From Styela clava (taxonomy: Eukaryota > Chordata > Ascidiacea > Stolidobranchia > Styelidae): a stretch of DNA of 64,000 nt. Where the stretch lies: positions 8,857,001 to 8,921,000 of the forward strand of contig NC_135258.1 in the NCBI RefSeq assembly GCF_964204865.1, written 5' to 3'. A model generated the notes under the pieces. That model ran no database searches, was not told the origin of the DNA, and worked only from the letters and a program-made list of their open reading frames with translations. This document shows positions 37,007-48,412 of this stretch, piece after piece (position 1 is the first letter of the stretch; each line of letters begins with the position of its first letter). The position numbers and the translations under genes were made by a program.

Positions 37007-40000
37007 ATGCCGAGTTTCTATTCAGCTTGTGTTGTTCTCATTCCTGTACTTCTATCCACAATGGTTTTGAGCAGAAACGTGCATGACCGTTGGTGGTAAG
37101 ATTTTTCTTTCTATAAATTTAAGAACCATTGCACTTAACTAGTTGCAGTGTACGTAATTAGTTGTTATGTTTTATTGGCGATGCAAAACAAAAACCTTCT
37201 TCTTTTAACCAATTCGTCACTGCTGGAGAGAAGAGCTCATACGACAATGTAAAGACATGATGACTATTTAGCTAATGTCGAATCGTATTTCACCTGCATG
37301 ACTATGAGCAAATATTATTTCGGACTATAAAAGTTAACAAATAGTTTTTTTTCGATCCATGGTTTTAATTGATAATTTTTTATTCAAGAAAAATTTCTTC
37401 AAACGACAAATCATATATAACCTACGGATATAATAAGTACAACTTACTTTATAAACACTTTTTTACAAAATAATTTTCAGGTCCGTCGCACAAGATTCCA
37501 TTCGCGATATGGTACAGAGAAATAGATCTATTTGTCAAAAAGTAGAAGGATTCACACAATACCAAAAGAGATGGTGTAAGACGAATAAAGCATTTATGAA
37601 GTTTGTAATCGAGGGAGCGAGACAAGGAATCTCGGAATGTAAATATCAGTTTCGCAATGATCGATGGAATTGCTCAACAGAAGAAAAAAAATGGATATTT
37701 TATGGAAAATTTATAAAATATCACGGTGACTATCTAGTGAAATATTTGAACATTTCTTTAGTTTCAACGCTTAAAACGCAACTGACACTGAGTTAAGTCG
37801 GCTGTGATGATATAATGTAACCTAATAACTAACACTATTCCAATTATTGGGAATGAAATTGACCCATATGAATCGTTTTGTTGTTATGTTGTTTTTGTGA
37901 AAAAATCGTCTTTTTTCTTCAACTACTCGACCATTGAAGATTGTTGTTGTCGCTAGAAGGGTATTTTGTTTTTTTAAAAATATTTGTTTGAATTTGTTTT
38001 TCACTTCAAAGTTTTATGTGATGAACTCATAAAAATTAGCCGTTTTCAAGCAGTCTGTTACATTCAATGAAAAAAATTGAATTTAAACTTAATTGAAATT
38101 AAATTTTAGTATAATAAATTTTTTAATTTCATTTTTTTGTTCTAATTTTTCCTATTCAAAATGATTTGCATTTCAGGATCTCGAGAAAGCGCATTTGCAC
38201 ATGCTATAACTGCTGCTGGCGTAGTACATGCCATATCTCAAGCTTGTGCAACTAATAGTCTTCCACCCGAAGCTTGTCCCGATGTAAGTTTAATTGGATT
38301 TAGTTTATGACATTTTCTATCGCCCCCTCTTTCACGATGAATGACAAAACAACATGCTATAGGTTATAAGTATCACAGATATCTACAAACCTACAATGTG
38401 ACTATAAATGACTTTCTTATCATTATTATTCTTTTACGAGTCTTTTAGCAATCAATTTTAGTGGACACGAAATGCGTCATCAAAATTAAAAATTGCGCAT
38501 TTTGTGGCGGTTCCGCGTTAGTGGCCGTGTCCATATAATTTGCTGCCTAGGAATATTTAACACAAATTCGAGTCATTCCGCTAACGAAGTTTTTTATTTA
38601 CATAAATTCAGTCTTGGATCAGTATTTAATTAAAAAAGGCGTGTTCGTGGAAAAATGATGTCATCCGACGTTTTGCCTTTTTTGGTTCATTTTCATAAAA
38701 AATCAAAAATAATCCATAATTCATAATAATATGGATTGATGTTAATTTACAAACGGTTGTATGTATGAATAAATCTCATATAACTATGCATAAATATTGC
38801 TTCAAAATAATAATAAAACAATTTATTATCAATTTCCATTAAGGATGGTCTGTACAGCAAATTCGCAAGTGGGTTAGTGAAATATTTTCTTAACAATAAA
38901 AGACACAGACGAGGACTGGATCGCCGACTAGTAATGGACGATCACAATAACAAAGTTGGGAGGATGGTATGTAATGTAAACACGTATATTTTTAGTTTTT
39001 ATTCTGATTTGCTGTCATTTCTATTAGTGAAATTTGCTCGTAAACAGGTGAGTAATTTGAAAATATTAGAAGATTTGAAAACTATTGTACTGTTTATGAA
39101 TATTTTATTACAAAATCCAGAAAAACAGCTGTTATGCTTTTTTTTTAATTCTTACTCAAATTAAACATCATCTCATTTGCTGACCTTCAACGTTTTTATG
39201 AAACCTCGAATAATAATACGAATGGCTCACGAATTTTGTTTCCTTTCTGGATTCCTATTCAAATGAAATGCAAAATTGGATAAACCTTTATAAACCGTTA
39301 GGATGTGAGATATTTACAGAATAATGAGTAAATATTGTTTCAAAAGTTCCAAGCTAAGCAGGGCTTATATGTAAAAATTACAGTCGTCTTTTGAAATTCG
39401 TAGAAGGCGAGAGACTACTTATCTGGCCAAGTTTTGACATTATAGAAAATAAGATTAAAAAAACTTTCTTTGTTAATGAAGGCGTTTTATATCTTTTCGA
39501 ATCAATTTTGGGCGCTCCAGAAGTGTGTGCGTAAAGGGACTGAAACCTATGGGCAGGGGTATATTCACTTGGTTAACACAGACAGCCACCGAACTTGTGA
39601 TAGAAATAAAATAAGGAAAATTGGAGAAAAATTATGGCCTAACCCTAACCTGGTACACACACTATACGGGAGTATCCAATTTTGGACGCGAAAAAACTCG
39701 GCAATCATTGAGTATAATTAGCTTATTATATTCGTCCGTCTGGTTTTGACAGGCTGTTGTAAATACGTCCGAGAAAAAGTGCAAATGTATCGATGTACCG
39801 GAAAATATGGAAATATGCAACAAAACATTCTGCTGGGAGGATGTTGAGGATTTTCGAGTAATTGGCAATACATTGAGAAAAGCATATTTTAATGCAAGTC
39901 AATTTTGGATACCGCGAGACGAAATTGCATCTGGGAATCTGAATACCAAACTCAAAACCGATCTCAAATCTAACACCGAGCTTGTATATTTTAATGGTTC

Positions 40001-40217
40001 TCCAGACCTTTGCTACCGTGTACCGAGAAACAACTATTATGGAACTCGCTCCCGTGTATGCAATGCTACAGGGTCGGAGTTCGGAAGCTGTGAGTATTTG
40101 TGCTGCGGTTATGGCTACGAAGCGAAAATGTTTGAAGTTGTCGAATTATGCAATTGTGACACTCAAAATAAATGCTTCAGATGTGTGCGCATGGAACAGC
40201 GCCATGTATGTAAATAA
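37007..40217 (+). CDS. Divergent Wnt-like protein lacking the acylated serine, five exons
   Basis: Exons 37007-37095, 37481-37725, 38177-38283, 38844-38966, 39753-40217; phases join to 342 codons plus stop with no lesion. Residues 1-25 are a signal peptide and exon 1 ends inside RWW. Exon 2 (IEGARQGISECKYQF, DRWNCST) and exon 3 (SAFAHAITAAGVVHAISQAC) are clear Wnt blocks. Exon 4 lacks the WGGC...N block of normal Wnts and goes from CPD to DGLYSKFASGLVKYF, then HNNKVGRM. In exon 5 CHGVSGSC is replaced by CIDVPENMEIC (residues 200-210): no serine or threonine between the cysteines, so no palmitoleoylation site. The C-terminal domain keeps GTRSRVCN, CCGYGY and a shortened end CNCDTQNKCFRC...CK. 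A precedent for a Wnt without the lipid is Drosophila WntD. Function is unknown; it may be a free-diffusing ligand or a gene under relaxed constraint. Confidence 0.85.
39511..39676. mobile_element. hAT-like MITE, copy 3, in intron 4 of the Wnt-like gene
   Basis: 166 bp. The left end reads GGCGCTCCAGAAGTGTG and the right end CACACTATACGGGAGTATC. A perfect 8-bp duplication, CAATTTTG, lies at 39503-39510 and 39677-39684. The interior stretch AAAATAAGGAAAATTGG...TAACCCTAACCTGG matches copy 2. Shorter and more diverged than the other two. Confidence 0.82.
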
Positions 40218-41540
40218 TCAACCCCATCAAATATATATACCAAAATGTAAGAAATCCTACTACTCAATATCAATAATTTTTTCCGTTACAAATACAACTG
40301 CAACAAATTTTTTTTTTTCTGTTTACCTATATTTATTTTAAATTGATTTCATTCTCTCGATATATATATATTATTTGACCGACACCATGCAATATCAATA
40401 CACAAAAACACTCAGCACAGAAGGATTGAATGTATGTATTTAGGCAGAATAAAGTATCAATGGTATTGTTAACATCGTTCTGAAGTCGCCATTGTCATAA
40501 GAGTGATATATTGGCCACGTTGTGTGTGATAAATATCTATAAGATCTAATTAAATGTTTGAAACGTTTGATATTTGAAATGAAAAATTATCTTTTGCATA
40601 AAGAAAAATAAAATAATATTCGTGTATGATTCTGCATATGATGGTATGTAATATAGATTGAAATTGTTCATGACTTGCAGTTTTTTTTACGTACTGGTAT
40701 TGAGTAGCGGTTTTGAGTCACACCAGATTGAATCTGTCTCGTTCAATACAATAGGAATATAAATTTATGGATTAAATATATTTATATTAGCTTGGGAAAG
40801 AGTTAGAGCCAATTCAAAAGTTTCGTAAGACAAGATGGCAGTATCTATAATTCTATAACCTCTATTGAAGTCGACAACAAACTAATAAAAAAATAATTTT
40901 GGGCATCAAAAGGAATAGGGGAAATAATATTAGGGAAATGTTCTTCAGAGTATTCTAGCCAAATAGAATTCAATCATACACTTCTATAAGCTATGCTTAA
41001 AGCCTAAGGATTAAATGGTAGACAATTTTTTTTTTTTTTCAAAATCACCCATGCAAAATGAACCCAGAAAATCGGCCCAACAGGATAGGATTTTGATAGT
41101 AATTCAATTTTTGCCATCATCCTTAATTCGACCTCCCATACTCGCGTGACTTTGATATCGACCTAATGAACTAACTACTTTACTGTATCTATACTGCATC
41201 CTGATTGCGATACCATCATTACTTCCGTATGCCATATGATGAGATTGACTTATATATATAATAGATGGGAACGATTCCAATACCCTAATTTTAAGGCTAT
41301 CAGGAAGTGCGTCTATTCATTCATATAATGTCACTCATATTCAAACGCAATGTTTCGCGTATTACTTCATTCATTAGCGCTGTTAGAACAATAAAAGTCA
41401 ACTCGAATGGATTTTTGGACTATGCGCTGTATTAGCCATTAAGCCTCTTGTTTCTTAACACTGCCTAAGATTATGCATCAGCTGGATCCAACTAAAAATC
41501 AGCAATTTGCCTTTTATTAAGTAATTCTTTTTTCATCACA
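40218..41540. other. Spacer between the Wnt-like gene and the receptor gene
   Basis: Holds the 3' UTR of the Wnt-like gene (AATAAA-like near 40606) and the presumed promoter of the receptor. No open frame, RNA gene or element ends recognised. Confidence 0.45.
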
Positions 41541-42887
41541 ATGACTGAAGAAGTGACAGAAGAAATGAGTGGCGACGACATGGATGATGGAAATGTCATG
41601 AAGAGTATTATGCATAGGGGAATAGCGGTGGAGTTCATATTATTGGTTTTAAACTTGTATCTTGCGGTGGCATTCGGATTGCACGGAAAAAAAGAAAAGA
41701 TGATGAAATGTCGTTCTAATAGAGATATGCATCGTGGTTTAGTGTATAAAAGTGCTCTTGCAGCCGTGATTTTACCATTCCTACGGTACGCATGTACCTT
41801 GGCGTTCATATTTGAAGGCCTTTTCTCAACTGGATTCAATGGATGTGAATGGTCTGCTGATTTTGCATATGTAGGTTTAATGCTGGGGCTTTTACCAACG
41901 TATACGTTTCTATGGGCCCGGCAGAGAGCATTCTACAGCCATCCTAGCCTTAGTGGAAAATACGGTGTCTGTATCAGTTTAACAAGCAAGTTTGTTTTTG
42001 TGCCCATAATTGTCCAAGGGTTGGTATCTGTAGTACTCGCTACATATACAAGAGAATACGAACTAGATATCAAAAACCATCAATGCGTTCTGTCAGATCA
42101 TGTACCCCATGTTGACTACAGAGAGTTTCTCTATGCCGGGGTGATGGTTTCAAGTCAAGTTGTATTACTGTTGCTCTTCATAAACCCGATCGTATCGCAT
42201 GTAAAATCACAGAATAAGCAATTCACGGTACGAAGAAATGCAAACGATGATACGGATTTCAAATCAACCACCGAGAGTAGCTCTCAGCACGATGTATCCA
42301 CGATAAATGTTGTTAACACTGTCAGCCAACAATCGGTATGCGGCGTGAGTTTGTCAACAAACCTGCCAGGCCACAATACCAACGAATTGGATGGCGAAAG
42401 GGTCAAGGGTCAAGATGAAAATACAACGAAAGAAATTATCATGCAAGTTTCCAACAAAGTACCAATTCAAACATACAAAAATCAAACTATGCTGGGTGTG
42501 GATAATCCAGCTGCAGATATTCCAGACTGCAAACCCAATAAAACATCAACCAAAATAGCTGATACGTTACGACGTCAGAGTACCCTCGCCACCAATTTTA
42601 TAAAACGAGCGACACGTGGCCGTGATACTGTCAGACGTGGAGGAAAAGTTTTCAGGCTTATGAAACGAACACTCTATCTTGCCTTGACATCAGTTTTATC
42701 CGATATCTCGGTTTTATTGATCTCGGTTATTTGGAGCAATGAGATTCCTCAATCTATGCTGTTTGTGCTATACGACATAAGCATGTTTATCAACGTAGTT
42801 ACCGTTACTGCTTCTTTTGAAAATTGGTGCAAGATATTGAGGCTCCCGTGCACCGTGCCTTTCAAGTGTTTGGATACTCAAGCTTGA
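41541..42887 (+). CDS. Orphan seven-transmembrane receptor-like protein, intronless
   Basis: Single open frame of 448 codons from the first ATG (MTEEVTEEMSGDD), which gives a short acidic, Met-rich N-terminus. Seven hydrophobic segments are visible at about 28-49, 67-93, 106-128, 147-170, 197-219, 380-398 and 406-427. Cys102 just before segment 3 and Cys182 between segments 4 and 5 are placed like the conserved disulphide of rhodopsin-type GPCRs. After segment 3 comes WARQRAFYSHP, where GPCRs have DRY; the canonical triplet is absent, and segment 7 has no NPxxY. Between segments 5 and 6 lies a long polar loop (about 224-375) rich in Ser/Thr/Asn, ending in Arg/Lys-rich DTLRRQ and RRGGKVFRLMKR. 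The C-tail is short with three cysteines. I do not recognise a named family. It is not Frizzled-like, despite its Wnt neighbours, because it has no extracellular cysteine-rich domain. Ligand and pathway are unknown. Confidence 0.8.
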   Translation: MTEEVTEEMSGDDMDDGNVMKSIMHRGIAVEFILLVLNLYLAVAFGLHGKKEKMMKCRSNRDMHRGLVYKSALAAVILPFLRYACTLAFIFEGLFSTGFNGCEWSADFAYVGLMLGLLPTYTFLWARQRAFYSHPSLSGKYGVCISLTSKFVFVPIIVQGLVSVVLATYTREYELDIKNHQCVLSDHVPHVDYREFLYAGVMVSSQVVLLLLFINPIVSHVKSQNKQFTVRRNANDDTDFKSTTESSSQHDVSTINVVNTVSQQSVCGVSLSTNLPGHNTNELDGERVKGQDENTTKEIIMQVSNKVPIQTYKNQTMLGVDNPAADIPDCKPNKTSTKIADTLRRQSTLATNFIKRATRGRDTVRRGGKVFRLMKRTLYLALTSVLSDISVLLISVIWSNEIPQSMLFVLYDISMFINVVTVTASFENWCKILRLPCTVPFKCLDTQA

Positions 42888-45800
42888 ATTAAAAAATTGC
42901 GCAAATTAATCAATTGCGCAGGTCTCGCTCAAATGAAGAAGGAATTTACACGAAATTGGTTTTTGATATCTTTCAAATAATCCAATCTATAAATTCCAAA
43001 GTCCTAAGAATAAGTCTTTTCCACTTGTACATGAAAATGTCCTGAGGTCACATCTCAGATGATGCTTCGTTTGTACGTGATCTTTGTCAATTGCAGTATA
43101 ATGTACATTCGGTCACATTATTTTGTGTTTCTTATACTAGTAATTTATCAGTTGTACTTACGTAGTTAGCCAATAAATAAATTATCACTAACCAAGTGTA
43201 AACACTGTTTGTTCATTCTGTGTGTAATACTGTAACTTTTACGCATATATTTTCTGATAAACTATGATGTGATGAATGTGATACATGCGAAATTTGCAGC
43301 ATTTTCTTTTTGTTATATTTTTGTTATTGCCTTTTCTGATTTTACTTATTCAGTTTACTTTTCATTAATAGCGAGCATACAATCTAAGAATTTAATTTGC
43401 TAAATGACACAAGAGGAATCAATAAACTTTACATATCTCAAATGTTAGATTAGTTCAGTCTCGGAATTACCTAGCTAGCTGATCCGTTTGACGACATTTA
43501 CTGATAAACGGGAAAAAGGGTCGTTGCCCGGCAAACAATTCAAGTTAACTTTGAACATTTTATGTCTCTTGAAATGAATAGAGAAAGTTTTTTCTATCTC
43601 AATCTCACTATGGTCGGCTGCAAAGTTTACGATTGGTTCTTGTCGAAAACGAGACAATAACTGACCACATTGAAGTTCAAATGATTTGTTTATCAAAGTG
43701 AAATCGTTAATGGTTTTTGACGAATTATGATATGATGTTCTAGAGCTGTCACTGATCAAAATTTCACTTACAAGTCACTCGCGATCTATTGAAATACAGT
43801 TCTGTACTCGTCAACTTCACTTGTCATTGTCAGTCAAATTAAATACATCTTTTAATATATTTTTCGATGGGCTTGGGTATCGTAATCGAGGGAATCGCAG
43901 AATTCTACTAGCAAGCATTTTACAAATGGTTGTATGGTTTGAAAAGGTGTTGGAGCTTAATATTAATAACTAACGCATACTATAATCACAGACATGTAGC
44001 AGGTCATCATTGATAAATAGCTATAATGTAGTGAGTCCCACATAACTAAAGTTCTTGGAGAAAACTTTTCACTTCGAAAATTTTGATATATATATGTTCA
44101 TTTTCAACATTTGAGTTATTCGATTCACATTCATTTTAAAAACAAAGATATGTCCGCATCGACTCCACTTAGCATGATTTAGAGCTAGATTTTTTAGAGC
44201 CACTCGTTCATGAGACGGGATATTAAAGTTAGAAGCAGATTACCAATTTTTATAATATCTCTGTAACGCAAACGTGGTATCTAACGAGTTAAAACTATAT
44301 CATCCCCACATAATAACCCTTCGGTGCTACTATAACGTGAGTTCTGCCACATCATAGCGTGAGATCTATCCGAGGATCACAATATATAGTGATATCCATA
44401 GTGGTCTACTGGGCCTACACTATATCGTGAGACCTATTTTAAGGAGGTCTACCGCACTATAGAGTGGGATATACTCCAGGCTGGTAGGCATACTATATTG
44501 TAAGGTCTCCGATGTATTTTTTCATTTCCGTATCCAGATGACCCCACTCTGTCGTACCATCAACTGATCTTATTTATATTGTTTTATATCTCATAAAACA
44601 CGACCCACATCCTCACCCAGCATTAAAATTATTGTTCGACGCATTTATATTTACTTTATCCTAATACTAAATTTGCTTTGATTGGCAGGACTGAACATTC
44701 GAGAAATTGATTTGGGTAATTACCGACTCTATAGGAGTGGTGTCAGTCAGCTTGTCGTGTGTGTGTGTTGTCAGGTGGCCCAGAAGCTCTGTTTGCGTTT
44801 TATTTTGGTGGCAAGTCTCAAGCAATCGTCTGCATGTAATAAGATGGTATTGAGAGAGATATAGGAAAAAAGAAGTTTTATCCTGTGTTAATATGTCGTA
44901 CATAATTCCGTTCAGATATTAGTGATGATGATCAGAAAGTATTTGCGATGCGTAGCTAACTATAGTAGGATAAATTTAGCTTTTGCCAATAAAAAACCGG
45001 TATTGTTTAAAAAGGCTTGTTGCGAAAGTGTTGGGAAATTTATGATCTCGCACCCCTTTGGATTTTGCGAGTTCGATCTTATGTTTCTGTATCACAAGAC
45101 GTTCACCTTCCGTCGTACTTAATTATATAGCCAATGATATGACATAAAAGTTCAAATGCATTTCTTATATCTTATACATTTTTCTCGCTGAAGTACAGCT
45201 TTTAGATGAATGAGGCCGGCGTAAAAGTTGAAAGTCGCTCAGGCACTTTTTCAATAAAAAAAATATTTGTAGTAACAATGGTTGATAGCAGTAACTATTC
45301 TTTATAGTTTCGAGTGCGAAAAATTTAGTTGTAAATCGAATTAGCCTACTTAGTAATCGTTTTGTCGCTGGGAGAGTTTTAGTTAAATCAGAAAATGTTT
45401 CAGAAATATCTTTTCAATTCCAAGGGGTTGAATATTTTGAAACCAACCAACTCGCGAAAACGCTCACAAAATAGCACTAATAATCTTATAATGGGAAAGG
45501 ATAGAAAGAATTTTTCCGGGATCAAAGGTTGCTTGAGGTTGAGGATCATGCATGTCATCGGTTTTCGTTTTCCCGCGGTAACCAACGCCCGAGCAAAATA
45601 CATCAATTTTTAGGCAAAGTTACATTCGCAATTGAAACAAACTGCGAATATTAGGAAAGTTTGTTACTTTGGAATCTGCCCTAGCACCATTTCATTATTA
45701 TTAAAACAGTAATATATAAGTTATTAAAATTTACAACAGATACCGAAGAAGAATACATATAGTACTACGAATCTGGGATCTGAGTTGAAATTTTTGTCGT

Positions 45801-46229
45801 GCATGTTACGTTATCACTTCTGTCAAATACGTCATCGACTTAGAAAAGATACTTTGAAACTATTGATCGTTTTACTTAATTGCTGCTTATGCTGTTATTG
45901 TTTGTATCAAATTAGCTAATGAGAAATTTGAATCAATATCTTTATGCCACAGTCATTTTTATATGATGCATTTTTATATATTAATAAATGTTATACCTAA
46001 TGCCATATTCAGCCATTGATCCAGTGATTCAGTATAGCATTATGCAAATATGACAAGAGTCCGTAGAATTATTTTCATACGGTGTAAGTAGTATCTTCTC
46101 TAAACAAAATGGAGAAGCATTTATCGCCTCCAAATGTTATTTCTTTCGTATATGTCATTTACTTAGCAACTCAGAAACTTCAAAATAATATTAAATCTGT
46201 AGTCAGTTAACTACTGCTTACTTTAACAG
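42888..46229. other. Spacer; no gene recognised
   Basis: After a receptor 3' UTR with AATAAATAAA near 43173, no splice-linked coding exons are visible. Open frames at 43475-43759 (-), 44667-44903 (-), 44922 and 45395 have no motif. The only structure seen is a degenerate tandem repeat near 44.33-44.51 kb. Upstream exons for the Wnt pseudogene at 46230 were looked for here and not found. Confidence 0.45.
44330..44510. repeat. Degenerate minisatellite-like repeat (ACTATATCGTGAGAYCT)
   Basis: Six variants of a 17-bp core occur in about 180 bp: ACTATAACGTGAGTTCT, ATCATAGCGTGAGATCT, CAATATATAGTGATATCC, ACTATATCGTGAGACCT, ACTATAGAGTGGGATAT and ACTATATTGTAAGGTCT. They are separated by 5-25 bp, often with CCTAC or TCTAC nearby. 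Period is irregular, about 22-40 bp. Confidence 0.65.
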
Positions 46230-46640
46230 GCCGTTGTCAAGACATCGCAAACCATGTGTAAATGCCATGGTTTAAAGGAATCTTGTAATTTTAAAACATG
46301 CTGGAAACAAGTGCGCGATTTTCGTGTTGTATCAGACGAATTGAAAGAGGCATACGACAGAGCAATCGAAGTTGAAAAGTGGGGAACTAGTCGCTAAAAG
46401 ATTGATGAGAAATCCAACAGATTCTGATCGTATATACTGATCATATAGAATAGACTATCGTGAACGGAATGCCGAAAGTGGAATATTTGGAACAGTCGGA
46501 CGCGAATGCGATGTCAGAACCATTGGAATGCACGATTGCAACATAATCTGTTGTGGGCGCTGATACAAAACCACCAAGTTTCGTGTTGATGGAATTTGTA
46601 TTGGCAGCACAACTGGCAGACCCTAAATTTGCAGTCGTAT
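46230..46640 (+). pseudogene. Orphan last exon of a Wnt gene, degenerate
   Basis: A normal acceptor (TTTAACAG) is followed by AVVKTSQTMCKCHGLKESCN, the Wnt exon-5 start. The lipid-site motif here is CHGLKESC, which keeps the serine before the last cysteine. KTCWKQVRDFRVVSDEL follows. An extra base near 46380 shifts the frame: one frame ends at a stop at about 46398, while the other continues ELVAKRLMRNPTDSD, stops, and resumes RNAESGIFGTVGRECDV...CCGR. A stop replaces the expected Gly after CCGR. The cysteine of DYC has become arginine. No earlier exons were found upstream, so this is either a partial duplication or a gene whose 5' part has decayed. Confidence 0.85.
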
Positions 46641-46876
46641 TGACACTGGACTCATTTTTTGCTCACCAAAATTCAGTTTTGAAATTCTTCCAACACAAAA
46701 TTATCGACTTTGGGTTTTGTCTAATTCCTACATTTCAGTTGACAGATAAATGTTATTGGAACTCTGAATTTTAACCTAAACCTCATTTAATTGGCACAAT
46801 AGTTCTATGTTGTTGATATATATCAGAAAATAGATGACAACCAGTGATACAGTATTTCCTCTTCCTGAATTGTTGT

Positions 46877-47209
46877 CGTGTTTCCCCGAAAATAAGACCT
46901 AGCCTGATTTTTAGAAAATGATTTTAATATAAGCCCTCAAAATAAGACATATTCGATAGCAAGAAATCTCTCCTACACGTTTTAAATGATTGATAATCTA
47001 TGTTTTGCAGTTATTTTGAATAAAAACGTGTTATTTATAAGTAAATGGATATCAGTTTTCATATTTTGTTTATTTTGAAATCTCCTAATTCTCTACTTTG
47101 TAATTTTGTTTTCAATAAATGAAAAATAAGACATCCCCAAAATAAGCCGCAGTGTTATTTTTCAGAAAATAATTCGAATAAGACCCAGTCTTATTTTCGG
47201 GGAAACACG
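46877..47209. mobile_element. MITE with long inverted termini (CGTGTTTCCCCGAAAATAAG)
   Basis: 333 bp. The left end reads CGTGTTTCCCCGAAAATAAG; the right end is the exact complement (CTTATTTTCGGGGAAACACG). Internal ATAAGAC/CAAAATAAG motifs repeat. No reading frame, and no clear target duplication (left flank TTGTTGT, right flank GTAATAG), so the superfamily is not assigned. Lies just downstream of the Wnt pseudogene exon. Confidence 0.85.
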
Positions 47210-47789
47210 GTAATAGTATATATATTTTTCTACTCTACTGTACTATCTGATTACCTGGGCATGTTGGGGGATTGAATATAACATGCAACTACAGTTACTG
47301 ATCGTTCGATTGAGCTCTGGACAGATGGCATTAAATTCGAAAATGTTTTAACATTGATTTTTAAGTTTGTAACTTCAGCGATAGTTTGTCTTTTAAAAAG
47401 AAGTTTACTTGAACGTCTTTAACAACCGAATGGGGAAATCAACCGAACCAACTAAATCACTGGGGAAGTTGCAGTTAAAAGATCATTGGGTCTCTTATGA
47501 TTTACGAACCAACTTGCTTACTTTAAAATCTATAAATCATTTTCTAAATTGCGATCCCAATATGCCCTAATAGAACAAATGTCTCCAACATCTGCTTTTC
47601 GCGATATATATTCTAATACGGGTAAGATATATTTTAATGTACACAGTTTAAAACAATTGATGTAGTTAAAAAACTAATTCAGTCTAATTGTTATGAACGT
47701 TTGAAAATTTGTCCGAAAATCGTCTATTGATATATAAGGGATATATGTTGAGATGCAATCATTCAACTTCTTCATCAAATACCATATGA

Positions 47790-48404
47790 CAGGGGTGGCC
47801 AACAAGTCGATCGCCATCGCCACGTCTCGAGTAGTCGATCGCCTCTGATGTTGAGTGAATGTCATAACATAACCCAAATATAACCAGTTTCATGCAGCGT
47901 CTGTTGTGCGCTTTAAAACAGGAGAAATACAACATACGGTATTTGAGGTATTATTACGTAACAAATGCAAGTTTCGCTGCTGCGAAGGTTTATAGCCTGC
48001 ATGCGCAAAATACCATGAACACAAATATTGAAACATTTACTCTGGGTACAATTACATATTCATAAACCGCTTGAACCCTGTAAGCCGTCTTTTCAGAGAA
48101 CGCTTTTTCACGTGGCAAACCGGTTTTCCGTATTGCTCCTCGTTTCAGAAGCAATCAATTTTATGCTCTCATATCTCAGAGACGTCAGGGTTCAAAGAAA
48201 TTTTTGCGGCTATTTTGTTAACAATGCGGCTCTGTGAGCTTATTGGCAGCGATGGAAGTTGTGTAAGCGTGTGTTACTGTTCAGTTATCTGCATAATCGA
48301 TGGGTCTACTCGTTCGTTATCGTGTATGACCTTATTACCTATCAGTCGATCGCGAGCTACTTTGGAGGTTTCAGTCGATTGCGGAAGCAGGTTGACCACC
48401 CCTA
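47790..48404. mobile_element. hAT-type non-autonomous element (CAGGGGTGGCCAAC)
   Basis: 615 bp. The left end CAGGGGTGGCCAACAAGTCG and right end GGTTGACCACCCCTA form inverted termini. The flanking 8-mers CCATATGA (47782-47789) and CCATATGG (48405-48412) agree at seven of eight bases. The right flank continues into sequence of the 2.7-kb repeat family, so it inserted into an array unit. The open frames inside look non-coding. Confidence 0.82.
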
Positions 48405-48412
48405 CCATATGG

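Noticed and set aside
38844-38966. Alternative acceptor TGTACAG (38857) for exon 4 of the Wnt-like gene
   Set aside because: It would change the reading frame; the acceptor at 38843 keeps frame and matches the paralogue.
41492-41839. 115-codon minus-strand frame
   Set aside because: Shadow of the receptor gene; the sense frame has seven membrane segments and is far longer.
41541-42887. Receptor read as a Frizzled because Wnt genes are nearby
   Set aside because: No N-terminal cysteine-rich domain, no KTxxxW motif, and a short acidic N-terminus.
44667-44903. Possible upstream exon of the 46230 Wnt pseudogene
   Set aside because: No Wnt block (EGA, RWNC, AAGVV or HNN) in any frame between 42888 and 46229.
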